64,000 bases of DNA from CAVSRC01 sp963730325 (GCA_963730325.1 CAVSRC010000006.1:62001-126000), one strand, 5' to 3'; shown: positions 34,615 through 44,013, numbered from the stretch's first letter. Program-made: numbers and translations. Notes: a model not told the origin generated them from the letters alone.

Positions 34615-36135
34615 CTAAAGCGTCTGGTTGTAGCGGCCGACCACGGCGTGTTCGCGCATGAAGCCGTCGACGACGGCAAACATCTCGCGCATGCGCGCTT
34701 CCGATACCGGGCTCTCGACCACCACGACCAGCTCCGGCTTGTTGGACGAGGCCCGTACCAGGCCCCAGGTGCCGTCGTCGGTGACCGCCCGCACCCCGTT
34801 GACGGTGACGAGATCGATGACCGCGTGGCCGTCGATCGTCTCGCCGGACTCGACCAGGGCGCGGAAGCGCGCCGTGACGGCATCGGCGACCGCGTATTTC
34901 TCCTCGTCCGGACATTCGGCCGACATGGTCGGCGACGACCAGGTGCGTGACAGGCCGGCGGCAAGCGCCGACAGCGACGCGCCGGGATTGCGCTCGAGCA
35001 GGCCGAGGATGGCGATCGCCGAGACGAGGGCGTCGTCATAGCCGCGGCCGATCGGCGGATTGAAGAAATAGTGGCCCGACTTCTCGAAACCGGCGAGCGC
35101 ATCGCGGTCGCGCACGCGCCGCTTGATGTAGGAGTGGCCGGTCTTCCAGTAATCGGTGGTGGCCCGGTTGGCGGCCAGCACCGGGTCGGTGGCGTAGAGG
35201 CCGGTCGACTTGACGTCGACGACGAAGGTCGCTCCCTTGTGGCGCGCCGACAGGTCGCGGGCCAGCAGCACGCCAACCTTGTCGGCAAAGATCTCCGCGC
35301 CGGTCTCGTCGATGACGCCGCAGCGGTCGCCGTCGCCGTCGAAGCCGAGGCCGATATCGGCGCCCGATGCGCGCACGGCCTCGGCGATGGCATGGAGCAT
35401 CGCCAGGTCTTCCGGATTGGGGTTGTAGCGCGGGAAGGTCCAGTCGAGCTCGGTATCGAGCGGCACGACGTCGACGCCGAGCGCGGACAGCACGTCGGGA
35501 GCGAAGGCGCCGGCGGTGCCGTTGCCGCAGGCGACCACCGCCTTGATCGGCCTCTCGAATTCGGCCCGGTCGGTGAGGTCGGCGATGTAGCGGGCGCGCA
35601 TGTCCGGCACCTGGAGGTAGGTGCCGCCCTCGCGCGGGACGAAGGCGGCGGACAGCACGATCTCCCGGAAGCGCGCCATCTCGTCGGGACCGAAGGTGAG
35701 CGGGCGGGCGGCGCCCATCTTGATGCCGGTCCAGCCGTTCTCGTTGTGGGAGGCGGTGACCTGGGCGACCGCCGGGATATCGAGGGCGAACTGGGCGAAA
35801 TAGGCCATCGGCGTGACGGCCAGCCCGATATCGTGGACCCGGCAGCCGGCGGCGACGAGGCCATTGGCGAGCGCCGCCTGAATCGCGGCGGAATAGGACC
35901 GGTAGTCGTGACCGGTGACCACGTCCGGGCCGGCGCCGAGCTCGTGGAGCAGCGTGCCCAGGCCGAGGCCGAGCGCGGTCACGCCCATCAGGTTCAGCTC
36001 GGGCGGGCGCGGGTCGCCGGGGATGCCGTACCACCAGCGGGCATCGTATTCGCGAAAGCCGGTCGGCTTGACCAGCGGCGTGGTCTCGTAGGCGAAGCTG
36101 TTGGGGGCGAGCGAGGGGACGGGGCGCGGGAACAT
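34615..36135 (-). CDS. Phosphomannomutase/phosphoglucomutase
   Basis: Alpha-D-phosphohexomutase of 506 residues. It has the phosphoserine loop VTASHNENGWTGIKMG, the metal loop GLGFDGDGDRCGVID, the sugar-recognition region GHSYIKRR and EKSGHYFF (EKSGH replaces the usual EMSGH), and a C-terminal phosphate-binding domain ending in ESPVSEARM. It interconverts hexose 6- and 1-phosphates for polysaccharide precursors. Length is typical of rhizobial ManB/NoeK-type enzymes. It is followed by galM. Confidence 0.9.
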   Translation of the reverse strand: MFPRPVPSLAPNSFAYETTPLVKPTGFREYDARWWYGIPGDPRPPELNLMGVTALGLGLGTLLHELGAGPDVVTGHDYRSYSAAIQAALANGLVAAGCRVHDIGLAVTPMAYFAQFALDIPAVAQVTASHNENGWTGIKMGAARPLTFGPDEMARFREIVLSAAFVPREGGTYLQVPDMRARYIADLTDRAEFERPIKAVVACGNGTAGAFAPDVLSALGVDVVPLDTELDWTFPRYNPNPEDLAMLHAIAEAVRASGADIGLGFDGDGDRCGVIDETGAEIFADKVGVLLARDLSARHKGATFVVDVKSTGLYATDPVLAANRATTDYWKTGHSYIKRRVRDRDALAGFEKSGHYFFNPPIGRGYDDALVSAIAILGLLERNPGASLSALAAGLSRTWSSPTMSAECPDEEKYAVADAVTARFRALVESGETIDGHAVIDLVTVNGVRAVTDDGTWGLVRASSNKPELVVVVESPVSEARMREMFAVVDGFMREHAVVGRYNQTL

Positions 36136-36181
36136 GGCCTCTGTCTTAGCCCGAGCCGGGCGCGGCTCAAAGCCTCACCGG

Positions 36182-36713
36182 CTATTGCGAGAGGACAAGC
36201 TCGCCGTTGGCGATCTCGAATTTCGACAGGCGGCCGAGAAAGCTCATGCCGAGCAGGTCGACCGGCAGGGCCTCGCCGGGCACGATTACCGCGGCAACGT
36301 CGCGCACGACCACGTCGCCGAGGCGGATCTCGTCGAGGGTCACGCGCGCCGCCATGACGACGCCATTGGCCGTCGAAAGCCGGTCGCGATAGGCGCTTTC
36401 CGCCGGGTGGATACCCAAGCGGCGCGCGGTTTCCCCGGTGAGCGCGACCATGGTGGCGCCGGTATCGACCATGACCGTGACGCTGCCGCCATCGATGATG
36501 GTTTCGGCAACGAAATGGCCCTGGGGATTGGCGCTGAGGGCCACCTGGCGGAAGCCGTCGCCGAGGTGCGCACGGCACCGGCGGCGTGGCGGGCGCGGCC
36601 GGCGCCGCGCCTTGCGGGTGAAGGACGGCCGAGAGCAGCCCCGGCGCCAGGCTGGGCGCCGCGAGGGCAAGGACCGAGAGGACTGCGGCAAAGACGATGA
36701 GGCGGCCGAGCAC
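36182..36713 (-). CDS. Retropepsin-like aspartic protease, TIGR02281-type (one frameshift)
   Basis: Membrane-anchored single-domain aspartic protease of about 176 residues. The start at 36713 gives an anchor LIVFAAVLSVLALAAPSLAP; after the break the catalytic domain reads GGSVTVMVDTGATMVALTGE with the active-site DTGA, then LLGMSFLGRLSKFEI, the second hallmark. An extra base near 36570 breaks the frame in the Ala/Pro linker. The short ORF from 36691 would lose the anchor and is not preferred. Its role is unknown, possibly periplasmic proteolysis. Confidence 0.78.
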
Positions 36714-36841
36714 GCGGGTAGACCGTTTCGATTGAGCGGACCGGCCGATGATGGCGCCGAACGCTTAAGAAACCGCGAGAGGCGCCGCCGACTTTGATGA
36801 AAGCTTTAGCGATCCTTCGCGGCTCGGCCTTCGGCGGGCAT

Positions 36842-36860
36842 CCCCCGGTCAAGCCGGGGG
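36842..36860. repeat. Extragenic palindrome, CCGGTCAAGCCGG family
   Basis: CCCCCGG-TCAAG-CCGGGGG is a perfect seven-pair stem in the 202-base gap between the aspartic protease and SDR genes. The core CCGGTCAAGCCGG recurs at 60359-60373, so this is a dispersed short palindrome. Confidence 0.6.
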
Positions 36861-36915
36861 ACAGGCTCTCAGGATGAGGGTGGAGAGACCATCCGACAAT
36901 CGCGCCAGCGCCCGT

Positions 36916-37680
36916 CTACAACCAGCCGCCGTCGAAGACGTAGGTCTGGTTGGTCGCAGCGGAGGCCTCGTCGGAGGCGAAGAACAGCACCGCGCGGGCG
37001 ATATCGTCACCCTTCAACTGGCGCGGCAGGCACTGATCCTTCATGAGCTGATCCAGCGACTCGGGCGTGGACCACAGCTTCAGCTGGCGCGGGGTGAGGA
37101 TCCAGCCAGGCGCGATGTGATTGATGCGGACATTGTATCGGCCCAGTTCATGGGCGAGACCGCGGGTCAGCCCCTGCACGCCGGCCTTGGCTGCGGCATA
37201 GACCGGCAGGCCGCCATGGGCGACCATCCATGAGGTCGAGCCGATGTTCACGATCGCCCCGTTCTTCGCCTTCTTCATGTCGCCGGCGACCGCCTGGATG
37301 GCGAAGAACTGGTGCTTGAGGTTCACGGCAATGCGCTGGTCGAAATAGTCCGGTGTGACCTCGTCGATCGTATGACGCTCGTCATGGGCGGCGTTGTTGA
37401 CCAGCACGGTGATCGGTCCGAACGTCTTGCGCACATTGGCGATGGCCCGCTTGAGCGCGGCGATATCGGTGAGGTCGCAATGCTCGTAGTGGACCTTCTG
37501 GCGCTTGCGCTTGAGCCGCGCCACCAGGGCCTTCGATTCCTTCTCCAGGAGATCGATGAAGGCGACCTTCGAGCCCTGGGCGGCGAAGTGCTCGACGATG
37601 GATTCGCCGATGCCGGAGCCGCCGCCGGTGACCAGAACCGTGCGGCCCTTGAGGCTCGGATAGATGGCACCGTACTTCAT
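36916..37680 (-). CDS. SDR-family oxidoreductase, probable sugar dehydrogenase
   Basis: NAD(P)-dependent short-chain dehydrogenase of 254 residues. It shows the cofactor motif TGGGSGIG (residues 18-25), VNNAAHDERH, the catalytic Ser in VNIGSTSW, and YAAAK with the catalytic Tyr and Lys; the end is VFDGGWL. The start ATG at 37680 has GGGGGAG five bases upstream. The opening KYGAIYPSLKGRTVLVTG and DERHTIDEVT resemble aldose (arabinose, xylose or galactose) 1-dehydrogenases, which would fit a neighbouring galM, but the substrate is inference. The 200-base upstream gap is divergent with the propeller gene. Confidence 0.85.
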   Translation of the reverse strand: MKYGAIYPSLKGRTVLVTGGGSGIGESIVEHFAAQGSKVAFIDLLEKESKALVARLKRKRQKVHYEHCDLTDIAALKRAIANVRKTFGPITVLVNNAAHDERHTIDEVTPDYFDQRIAVNLKHQFFAIQAVAGDMKKAKNGAIVNIGSTSWMVAHGGLPVYAAAKAGVQGLTRGLAHELGRYNVRINHIAPGWILTPRQLKLWSTPESLDQLMKDQCLPRQLKGDDIARAVLFFASDEASAATNQTYVFDGGWL

Positions 37681-37913
37681 GGGCTCCCCCCCAAGATGCG
37701 GTTGTCGTTGACGCCCTACCCTTCCCATCGAAAGCGGCGGGCGATCAAGTCGTTCCGGCGGGAAAATGCGGACGCCCGGCGGCGGCGCGCGGGGCCTGCT
37801 GCGGCGCGGCCAGTCGTGATAAAAAAGACCTGTTCCATGTCGAAAGTGCGTGCGGCCGTTCGTCGTCACCCTGTGACGACCACGGCATGACACGCAGGGG
37901 GAAGGAGACGGAC

Positions 37914-38993
37914 ATGGCTGGAAAAGTGCTGATTCTGCTTGGAACGAGGAAGGGCGTCTTCATCGCCACAAGCACCGACGGGCGCCGCTCATGGTCGCTC
38001 GAAGGTCCGTTTTGCGAGACCTGGCCGATGAACCATGTGGTCGGCGACCCGGCGACCGGCACCATCTACGGCACCGGCGGCAACGCCTGGTTCGGGCCGG
38101 CGGTGTGGAAATCGACCGACCTCGGCGCCACGTGGAGCCATTCGAGCGAGGGGCTCGCCTATGCCGAGGGCGAGGAGCCGATCGTCTCCGGCTGGAGCCT
38201 GGGGGTGGCCAACGGCACGCTCTATGCCGGTGTGCAGCCGGCCGGGCTGTTCGCCAGCGACGACGGCGGCCAGAGCTGGGAGCAGGTCAAGGGCTTGCGC
38301 GACCACCCGACGCGGCCCCAGTGGAACCCCGGCGGCGCCGGGCTGATCCTGCATTCGCTGGTCATCGACCCCGACGATCACGACCGCCTGTGGGTCGGCA
38401 TCTCGGCGGCCGGCGTCTTCCATTCGGCCGACGGCGGCAAGACATGGGAGCCGCGCAACAAGGGCACGCGCGCCGATTTCAATCCCGACGACCAGAAGTA
38501 TCCGGAATTCGGACAGTGCGTGCATTGCGTGGTCAAGGCGCCGGCATCAAGCGACCGGCTCTACCAGCAGAACCATTGCGGCATGTATCGCAGCGACGAT
38601 GCGGGCAAGAGCTGGCAAAGCATCGAGGCCGGCCTGCCCTCGACCTTCGGCTTTCCTGCGGCGGCGCATCCGCGCGACCCGGAGACCTTGTTCCTGCTGC
38701 CGCTCAACGGCGATATCCGCGGGCGCTATGTGCCCGAGGCACGAGCGGCGGTGTGGCGCACGCGCGACGGCGGCGCCAACTGGCAGGCACTGCGCACCGG
38801 CCTGCCGCAGGAGAACGTGTTCTACGGCGTTCTGCGCCAGGCGATGGCGACGGACCGGCTCGATCCGGCCGGCGTCTATTTCGGCACCTCGTCGGGCACG
38901 CTCTATGCCAGCCCCGACGAGGGCGACAGCTGGACGACGGTCGCGGACTACCTGCCGACCATCCTCTCGGTCGAGACCATGGTGGTGGAGTAG
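37914..38993 (+). CDS. Asp-box (BNR-type) beta-propeller protein
   Basis: Protein of 359 residues with no signal peptide, so probably cytoplasmic. About seven Asp-box repeats of the S-x-D-x-G-x-x-W kind recur (STDLGATWS, SDDGGQSWE, SADGGKTWE, SDDAGKSWQ, TRDGGANWQ, SPDEGDSWT), as in sialidase/YVTN propellers. It also has unusual conserved-looking Cys/His residues: C202-V-H204-C205 and H221-C222. The glycosidase catalytic set cannot be seen, so an enzymatic role is not claimed. Start ATG 37914 has GGAG six bases upstream. It is followed by a MoaD/ThiS-like gene five bases away; the pairing is the main clue to its function. Confidence 0.8.
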   Translation: MAGKVLILLGTRKGVFIATSTDGRRSWSLEGPFCETWPMNHVVGDPATGTIYGTGGNAWFGPAVWKSTDLGATWSHSSEGLAYAEGEEPIVSGWSLGVANGTLYAGVQPAGLFASDDGGQSWEQVKGLRDHPTRPQWNPGGAGLILHSLVIDPDDHDRLWVGISAAGVFHSADGGKTWEPRNKGTRADFNPDDQKYPEFGQCVHCVVKAPASSDRLYQQNHCGMYRSDDAGKSWQSIEAGLPSTFGFPAAAHPRDPETLFLLPLNGDIRGRYVPEARAAVWRTRDGGANWQALRTGLPQENVFYGVLRQAMATDRLDPAGVYFGTSSGTLYASPDEGDSWTTVADYLPTILSVETMVVE

Positions 38994-38998
38994 GCGCG

Positions 38999-39307
38999 AT
39001 GGACGGCGCGCGCGCGAAGGCGGCGAAGGAGGACGCAGGGGCGACCGTCACAGTGACGCTGGCCGGCGCCCTCACCTATCTGTTTCCCGGCGCGCCGCGG
39101 AAGCTCACCGTCGCGGCGGGGAGCGTGCGCGAGATGGTCGAGGCGCTCGACAGGGACTGGCCGGGCATGGGCGACCGCATCGTCGATTCGACGCCGGCGA
39201 TCCGCCGCCACATGAACGTCTTCGTCGACGGCACGCGCGCCGCGCTCGACACGCCGCTCCGCCCCGGCGCCGAGGTGTTCGTGCTGACGGCGATCAGCGG
39301 CGGCTGA
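38999..39307 (+). CDS. MoaD/ThiS-family ubiquitin-like protein
   Basis: Small beta-grasp protein of 102 residues: VTVTLAGALTYLFPGAP, TVAAGSVREMVEALDRDWPG and the C-terminal EVFVLTAISGG with the diglycine end that MoaD, ThiS and relatives use for adenylation and sulfur transfer. An extra N-terminal helix of about 15 residues precedes the fold. Its start lies five bases after the propeller stop, with a GGTGGAG ribosome site inside the previous gene, so the two are translationally coupled. No MoeB/ThiF-type activating enzyme is nearby. It might act as a sulfur carrier or as a protein modifier. Confidence 0.82.
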   Translation: MDGARAKAAKEDAGATVTVTLAGALTYLFPGAPRKLTVAAGSVREMVEALDRDWPGMGDRIVDSTPAIRRHMNVFVDGTRAALDTPLRPGAEVFVLTAISGG

Positions 39308-39322
39308 AGGAGATCCGGCAGA

Positions 39323-39853
39323 ATGGCGAAGCTTGCGTTCGGAATGATGCAGTCCCTGGACGGCTACGTCGACCACATGGAGTTCGCTCCCGGTCCCGCG
39401 CTCTTTCGTCACTGGATCGAAGTCGTGCGCGGCCTGACCGGCAGCCTCTACGGCCGGCGCATCTACGAGGTGATGCGCTACTGGGACGACGATCGTCCCG
39501 AGTGGGACGCGGCGGAACGCGAGTTTGCGACAGCATGGCGAAACCAGCCGAAGTGGGTCGTGTCGCGCACGCTGAAGTCAGTCGGCCCCAACGCCACGCT
39601 GGTTGCGGATGATCTCGAGGCTGCGGTGCGGGGGCTGAAAGCGGAACTGGCAGGCGAGATCGACGTCGCCGGACCGGAATTGGCGCACAGCCTGAGCAAC
39701 CTCGGCCTCATCGACGAGTATCGCCTGTACCTCTGCCCCGTCGTGGTCGGACGCGGCAAGCCGTTCTTCGCTGGGCCACGGCCGCCGCTCAGGCTCGTCG
39801 CCAGCGATCCGATCGCCGAGGACGTGATCCGGCTGACCTACGTTCCGGGGTGA
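39323..39853 (+). CDS. Dihydrofolate reductase/RibD C-terminal-family protein
   Basis: Reductase-like protein of 176 residues of the RibD_C/DHFR fold: FGMMQSLDGYVDH at the start, then LYGRRIYEVMRYWDDD, IDVAGPELAHSLSNLGLIDE and LYLCPVVVGRGKPFFAG, which are family hallmarks. NADPH binding is expected; substrate is unknown and these stand-alone proteins rarely act on dihydrofolate. It starts 15 bases after the MoaD-like gene, so it may share its transcript. Confidence 0.85.
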   Translation: MAKLAFGMMQSLDGYVDHMEFAPGPALFRHWIEVVRGLTGSLYGRRIYEVMRYWDDDRPEWDAAEREFATAWRNQPKWVVSRTLKSVGPNATLVADDLEAAVRGLKAELAGEIDVAGPELAHSLSNLGLIDEYRLYLCPVVVGRGKPFFAGPRPPLRLVASDPIAEDVIRLTYVPG

Positions 39854-39859
39854 CCTTCC

Positions 39860-40489
39860 CTACTTCGTCCCGTAGAGCCGGTCGCCGGCGTCGCCGAGGC
39901 CGGGCACGATGTAGCCGTGGTCGTTGAGGTGCTCGTCGATGGCCGCGGTGTAGATCGGGATGCCGGGCTGGGCCTTCTGGAAGCGGGCGATGCCCTCCGG
40001 CGCGGCGAGCAGGCAGACGAAGCGGATGTCCTTCGCTCCGCGCGCCTTCAGCCGCTCGATGGCGGCCGAAGCCGAATTGGACGTGGCCAGCATCGGATCG
40101 ACGACGATGGTCAGCCGCTCGGCAATATCCTCCGGCGCCTTGAAGTAGTACTCGTGGGGCTCGAGTGTCTTGGGGTCGCGGTAGATGCCGATATGGGCGA
40201 CGCGGGCCGAGGGGACGAGATCGAGCATGCCTTCGAGCAGGCCGTTGCCGGCTCTGAGGATCGAGGCAAAGACCGGCTTCTTGCCCTGCAGGATGGGAGA
40301 TTCCATCTTGGCCAGCGGCGTTTCGATGGTGGTGGTGGTCAGCGGCAGGTCGCGGGTCACCTCATAGGTGAGGAGCAGCGCGATCTCACGCAGCAACTGG
40401 CGGAAATGGGCCGTCGGCGCGTTCTTGTCGCGCATCAGCGTCAATTTGTGCTGCACGAGGGGGTGGTTGACGATGGTGACACCTTCCAT
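39860..40489 (-). CDS. upp: Uracil phosphoribosyltransferase
   Basis: Converts uracil and PRPP to UMP in the cytoplasm. It has 209 residues, the usual length. Key motifs: LRAGNGLLEGMLDLVPSARV, IGIYRDPKTLEPHEYYFKAP, the PRPP loop VVDPMLATSNSASAAIERL, and the uracil-binding end YIVPGLGDAGDRLYGTK. It is convergent with the RibD-like gene and lies beside a divergent deoB. It starts the nucleoside and base salvage island. Confidence 0.96.
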   Translation of the reverse strand: MEGVTIVNHPLVQHKLTLMRDKNAPTAHFRQLLREIALLLTYEVTRDLPLTTTTIETPLAKMESPILQGKKPVFASILRAGNGLLEGMLDLVPSARVAHIGIYRDPKTLEPHEYYFKAPEDIAERLTIVVDPMLATSNSASAAIERLKARGAKDIRFVCLLAAPEGIARFQKAQPGIPIYTAAIDEHLNDHGYIVPGLGDAGDRLYGTK

Positions 40490-40629
40490 GGCGGATCTTC
40501 TCCTCTCGTGCGGCCGTCTATCTGTCCTGTCTTAGCCCCGGATCGCGGCCAACGGCAACGAAACGGCACGCTTGCGCCGGTTTGTCCCCCATTGAATCGG
40601 CCCTTTTTTGCGCCTACGGCTCAGGGGTC

Positions 40630-41849
40630 ATGAAACGCGCGTTTCTTCTGGTGATGGATTCCTTCGGGATCGGCGGGGCCGAGGACGCCGCTTCCTTCGG
40701 CGATGCCGGCGCAGACACGCTCGGCCATATCGCCGCCGCCTGCGCGGAAGGCCGGGCGAACCGCGACGGCTTGCGCGCGGGGCCGCTCAAGCTGCCCAAT
40801 CTGACGCGGCTGGGCCTGGGTGCGGCCGCCAAGGCCTCGACCGGCACTCTGCCGCCGGGGCTGGACGGCAATCCCGGGCCGGAGGCGATCTTCGGCTATG
40901 GCGTGGAGACCTCGACCGGCAAGGACACGCCCTCCGGCCACTGGGAGATCGCCGGCGTGCCGGTCTCCTTCGCCTGGACCTATTTTCCGGAAACCGTGCC
41001 CACCTTCCCGCCGTCGCTGACCGAGGCGCTGACAAGCGAGGCCGGGCTTCCCGGCATCCTCGGCGACAAGCACGCCTCGGGCGTTCCGATCATCCAGGAG
41101 CTGGGCGAAGAGCACATCCGGACCGGCAAGCCGATCTGCTACACATCGGCCGATTCGGTCTTCCAGATCGCGGCGCATGAGAGCCATTTCGGGCTGGAGC
41201 GGCTTTACGAGGTCTGCGCGATCGCGCGGAGGCTCTGCGACCCGCTCAATGTCGGGCGGGTGATCGCGCGGCCCTTCGTCGGCGAGACGGCCGAGACCTT
41301 CAAGCGCACCGCCAACCGGCGCGACTATGCGGTGCCGCCGCCGGAGCCGACCCTGCTCGACCGGCTGAGCGAGGCGGGGCGCACGGTGATCTCGGTCGGC
41401 AAGATCGGCGACATCTTCGCCCATCGCGGCACCGGCACGATCCTCAAGGCGCGCCAACGACATGGCGCTGGTCGACCGCACGCTGGAGGCCGCGTCACAG
41501 GCCGGCGACGGCGATTTCGTCTTCGCCAACTATGTCGATTTCGACACGCTCTACGGCCATCGCCGCGACGTCGCCGGCTATGCGGCGGCGCTGGAGGCCT
41601 TCGACGCCCGCGTGCCGGAGCTGCTCGCGGCGATGCAGGATGGCGACCTGATGCTCTTTACCGCCGACCACGGCAACGACCCGACCTGGAGGGGCACCGA
41701 CCATACGCGCGAGCATGTGCCGATCGTCGGGCTGAGATACGGGCTGCCGGGCAAGACCATCGGCCGGCGCGGCTTTCGCCGACATCGGCGAGACGGTGGC
41801 GGCACATCTGGGGCTGCCGCCGGGCAAGCACGGAACGAGCTTTCTGTAG
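40630..41849 (+). CDS. deoB: Phosphopentomutase (two frameshifts)
   Basis: Interconverts (deoxy)ribose 1- and 5-phosphate, about 406 residues once repaired. The alkaline-phosphatase superfamily site is visible: VMDSFGIGGAEDA (metal ligand Asp), STGKDTPSGHWE with the Thr that carries phosphate, KIGDIFAHRGTG, and TADHGNDPTWRGTDHTRE with metal ligands. Extra bases near 41451 (AAGGCGCGCC) and 41770 (CGGCGCGGC) break the frame; reading through gives the normal end AAHLGLPPGKHGTSFL and the TAG 41847-41849. It feeds from deoA and cdd products. Confidence 0.88.
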
Positions 41850-41855
41850 GATCGC

Positions 41856-42053
41856 TCAGTCGGTGGGCTTGGAATCCCAATAGGCGAAGGGGTCCGTCAC
41901 CGGCCCCTTTGCGCGCCGCCCATCGACCGGCTTGTCGGCGGAGCGGGCGCGCCGGTCCGTCTGCTCGCGCCGTTCCACAAGGGGAGCCGCCTCCAGCCGC
42001 TCGTCGAAGGCGGCGAGGAATGCCTTCAAGGCTTCATTGCGCTCGTTGCTCAT
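41856..42053 (-). CDS. Small charged hypothetical protein
   Basis: A 65-residue ORF with start ATG 42053. It is strongly charged (NERNEALKAFLAAFDERLEA, then REQTDRRARSADKP) and without signal or membrane segment. The ending DPFAYWDSKPTD is distinctive. I do not recognise it. It lies in the gap between convergent deoB and leftward deoA, so support is codon bias and length only. A longer frame to 42143 is less likely. Confidence 0.45.
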   Translation of the reverse strand: MSNERNEALKAFLAAFDERLEAAPLVERREQTDRRARSADKPVDGRRAKGPVTDPFAYWDSKPTD

Positions 42054-42166
42054 GCCGCGATTGGCCCTTACCGACAGCGGCAACATAGCGCAGGGGCGAC
42101 CGGATCGGATGGTTGCCGTGTCGTCAACCTTAATGGGCGGCAACCGGCGACAACCAGACCGGCCGG

Positions 42167-43486
42167 TCAGGGCCCGATGCGCTCATAGACGGTCGGTGCG
42201 GGTGCCGGCGCCGTGTCGCCGAGCGTATAGGCCTGCTGAAGCGCCACTTCGGCCCGGGCGGCAGCGGCCTCGTCGCGGGCATGGACCAGCGCCAGCGGCG
42301 CGTCCGGCCCGACTTGCGTGCCAAGCCCGGCGAGCCGGGTGAAGCCGACGGAATGGTCGATGGTATCCTCGGCGCGCATGCGCCCGCCGCCCAGCGCCAC
42401 GACGGCGATGCCGATGGCGCGGGTATCGATCTCTGTGACCGTGCCGGCGCGTTCCGCCACGACCGGACGGACAAGCGGCGCGGCTTTCAGGTAGGCCTCC
42501 GGCCTCTCCATGAAATCGGTCGGGCCGCCAAGGGCAGCCACCATCTTCGCGAAGATCTCCGTCGCCATGCCGCAGGCGAAGACGGCCTCGATCCTGGCGC
42601 GGCCGTCCGCGTCGTCGTCGGCGAGGCCACCCAGCGCGAGCAGTTCGCCGCCGAGGGCCACCGTGACCTCGTAGAGGCGGCGGTCGGGCCTGCCCTTGAG
42701 GAAATCGACCGCGTTCATCACCTCGACGGCGTTGCCGGCGGCCGAGGCGAGCGGCTCGTTCATGTCGGTGATGAGGGCGCTGGTCTTCATGCCGGCGCCG
42801 TTGGCGACGGCGACGAGGCTTTCCGCCAGTCCGCGCGAATCCTCCCGTTTCTGCATGAAGGCGCCGTTGCCGGTCTTGACGTCGAGCACCAGGCCGGCGA
42901 GGCCGGCGGCGAGCTTCTTCGACAGGATCGAGGCGGTGATCAGGGGGATCGATTCCACCGTCGCGGTGACGTCGCGGATGGCGTAGAGGCGCTTGTCGGC
43001 CGGCGCCAGATCGGCGGTCTGGCCGATGACGGCGCAGCCGACGTCTGCGACCACCTTGCGCAGCAGGCCGAGGTCCGGCTGGGTGCGGTAGCCGGGGATG
43101 GAATCGAGCTTGTCGAGGGTGCCGCCGGTGTGGCCGAGACCGCGGCCGGAGATCATCGGCACATAGGCACCGCAGGCGGCGAGCGCAGGCGCCAGCATGA
43201 GCGAGACATTGTCGCCGATGCCACCGGTGGAATGCTTGTCGAGCGCCGGACCCGGCAGATCGGACCAGTCGAGCACCGTGCCGGAATCGCGCATGGCCAG
43301 CGTCAGCGCCACCGCCTCGTCACGGCTCATGCCGTTGAAGAAGACCGCCATGGCGAAGGCGGCAACCTGACCCTCGGTGACCCGGCCCTCGGTGAGGCCG
43401 GCGACGATTGATGCGATCTCCTCGGGATCGAGCGCCTTGCCGTCGCGTTTCTTGCGGATGATTTCCTGAGGGAGAAAGCTCGTCAT
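42167..43486 (-). CDS. deoA: Thymidine phosphorylase
   Basis: Phosphorolyses thymidine to thymine and deoxyribose 1-phosphate; 439 residues. The family signature lies in DKHSTGGIGDNVSLMLAPAL; also SGRGLGHTGGTLDKLDSIPG, LVLDVKTGNGAFM with active-site Lys, and a C-terminal domain with AIGIAVVALGGGR. The end is a slightly extended Ala/Pro-rich tail. It starts at ATG 43486 and overlaps cdd by four bases (ATGA), so the two are coupled. Product sugar phosphate goes to DeoB. Confidence 0.95.
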   Translation of the reverse strand: MTSFLPQEIIRKKRDGKALDPEEIASIVAGLTEGRVTEGQVAAFAMAVFFNGMSRDEAVALTLAMRDSGTVLDWSDLPGPALDKHSTGGIGDNVSLMLAPALAACGAYVPMISGRGLGHTGGTLDKLDSIPGYRTQPDLGLLRKVVADVGCAVIGQTADLAPADKRLYAIRDVTATVESIPLITASILSKKLAAGLAGLVLDVKTGNGAFMQKREDSRGLAESLVAVANGAGMKTSALITDMNEPLASAAGNAVEVMNAVDFLKGRPDRRLYEVTVALGGELLALGGLADDDADGRARIEAVFACGMATEIFAKMVAALGGPTDFMERPEAYLKAAPLVRPVVAERAGTVTEIDTRAIGIAVVALGGGRMRAEDTIDHSVGFTRLAGLGTQVGPDAPLALVHARDEAAAARAEVALQQAYTLGDTAPAPAPTVYERIGP

Positions 43487-43890
43487 CGTCCCTCCATGTC
43501 GAAGGCGGAGGGGAGCAGTTCGCGCAGGGTGAAGGTCTTGCCCGCACCGGACGGGTCGATGACGTCGACCGGCGTGTCGGGTCCGGCGAACTCGGCCAGG
43601 CGCTGGCGACAGCCGCCGCAGGGCGTGGTCAGCCGTCCGTCGATGCGATCGGCCACCACCGAGACGGCGGCGATGCGCCGCGCCGCGCCGGCGCCGCCGG
43701 CGGCGATCATCTGGGCGATGGCCGAGGTCTCGGCGCACCAGCCCTCCGGATAGGAGGCGTTTTCCACATTGGCGCCGGCATGGACCGTGCCCGCCTCGGT
43801 GCGCAGGGCGGCGCCGACGTGAAAGCTGGAATAAGGCGCGTGAGCGCGCGCGCGCACCGCCCTGGCCGCGGCAAAAAGCTCCTTGTCCAT
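43483..43890 (-). CDS. cdd: Cytidine deaminase
   Basis: Zinc enzyme of 135 residues converting cytidine and deoxycytidine to uridine forms. It shows APYSSFHVGAAL, GANVENASYPEGWCAETSAI with the zinc Cys and catalytic Glu, and TPCGGCRQRLAEF with the PCxxC zinc site. The homotetrameric length class fits. It leads the cdd-deoA unit, divergent from the BMP binding-protein gene across a 224-base control region. Confidence 0.95.
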   Translation of the reverse strand: MDKELFAAARAVRARAHAPYSSFHVGAALRTEAGTVHAGANVENASYPEGWCAETSAIAQMIAAGGAGAARRIAAVSVVADRIDGRLTTPCGGCRQRLAEFAGPDTPVDVIDPSGAGKTFTLRELLPSAFDMEGR

Positions 43891-43985
43891 CAACGCCTCT
43901 TTCCCTGTGCCCAAAGGGCGTGCATGTGCGGGTTTTCTAACGCCTTTGCCGCGATGCGTCACGCCGCAGCGAGGCGGCTTGGCGA

Positions 43986-44013
43986 GGGCAGACGAAAATG
44001 CCAAAGTCTGCCC
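43986..44013 (+). promoter_or_regulatory. Inverted repeat upstream of nucleoside transporter operon
   Basis: GGGCAGAC (43986-43993), a 12-base spacer and GTCTGCCC (44006-44013) make a perfect eight-base inverted repeat in the gap between divergent cdd and the BMP gene. Its position suits an operator for a nucleoside-responsive repressor; the protein is not in the window. It could equally be a leader hairpin. Confidence 0.4.
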
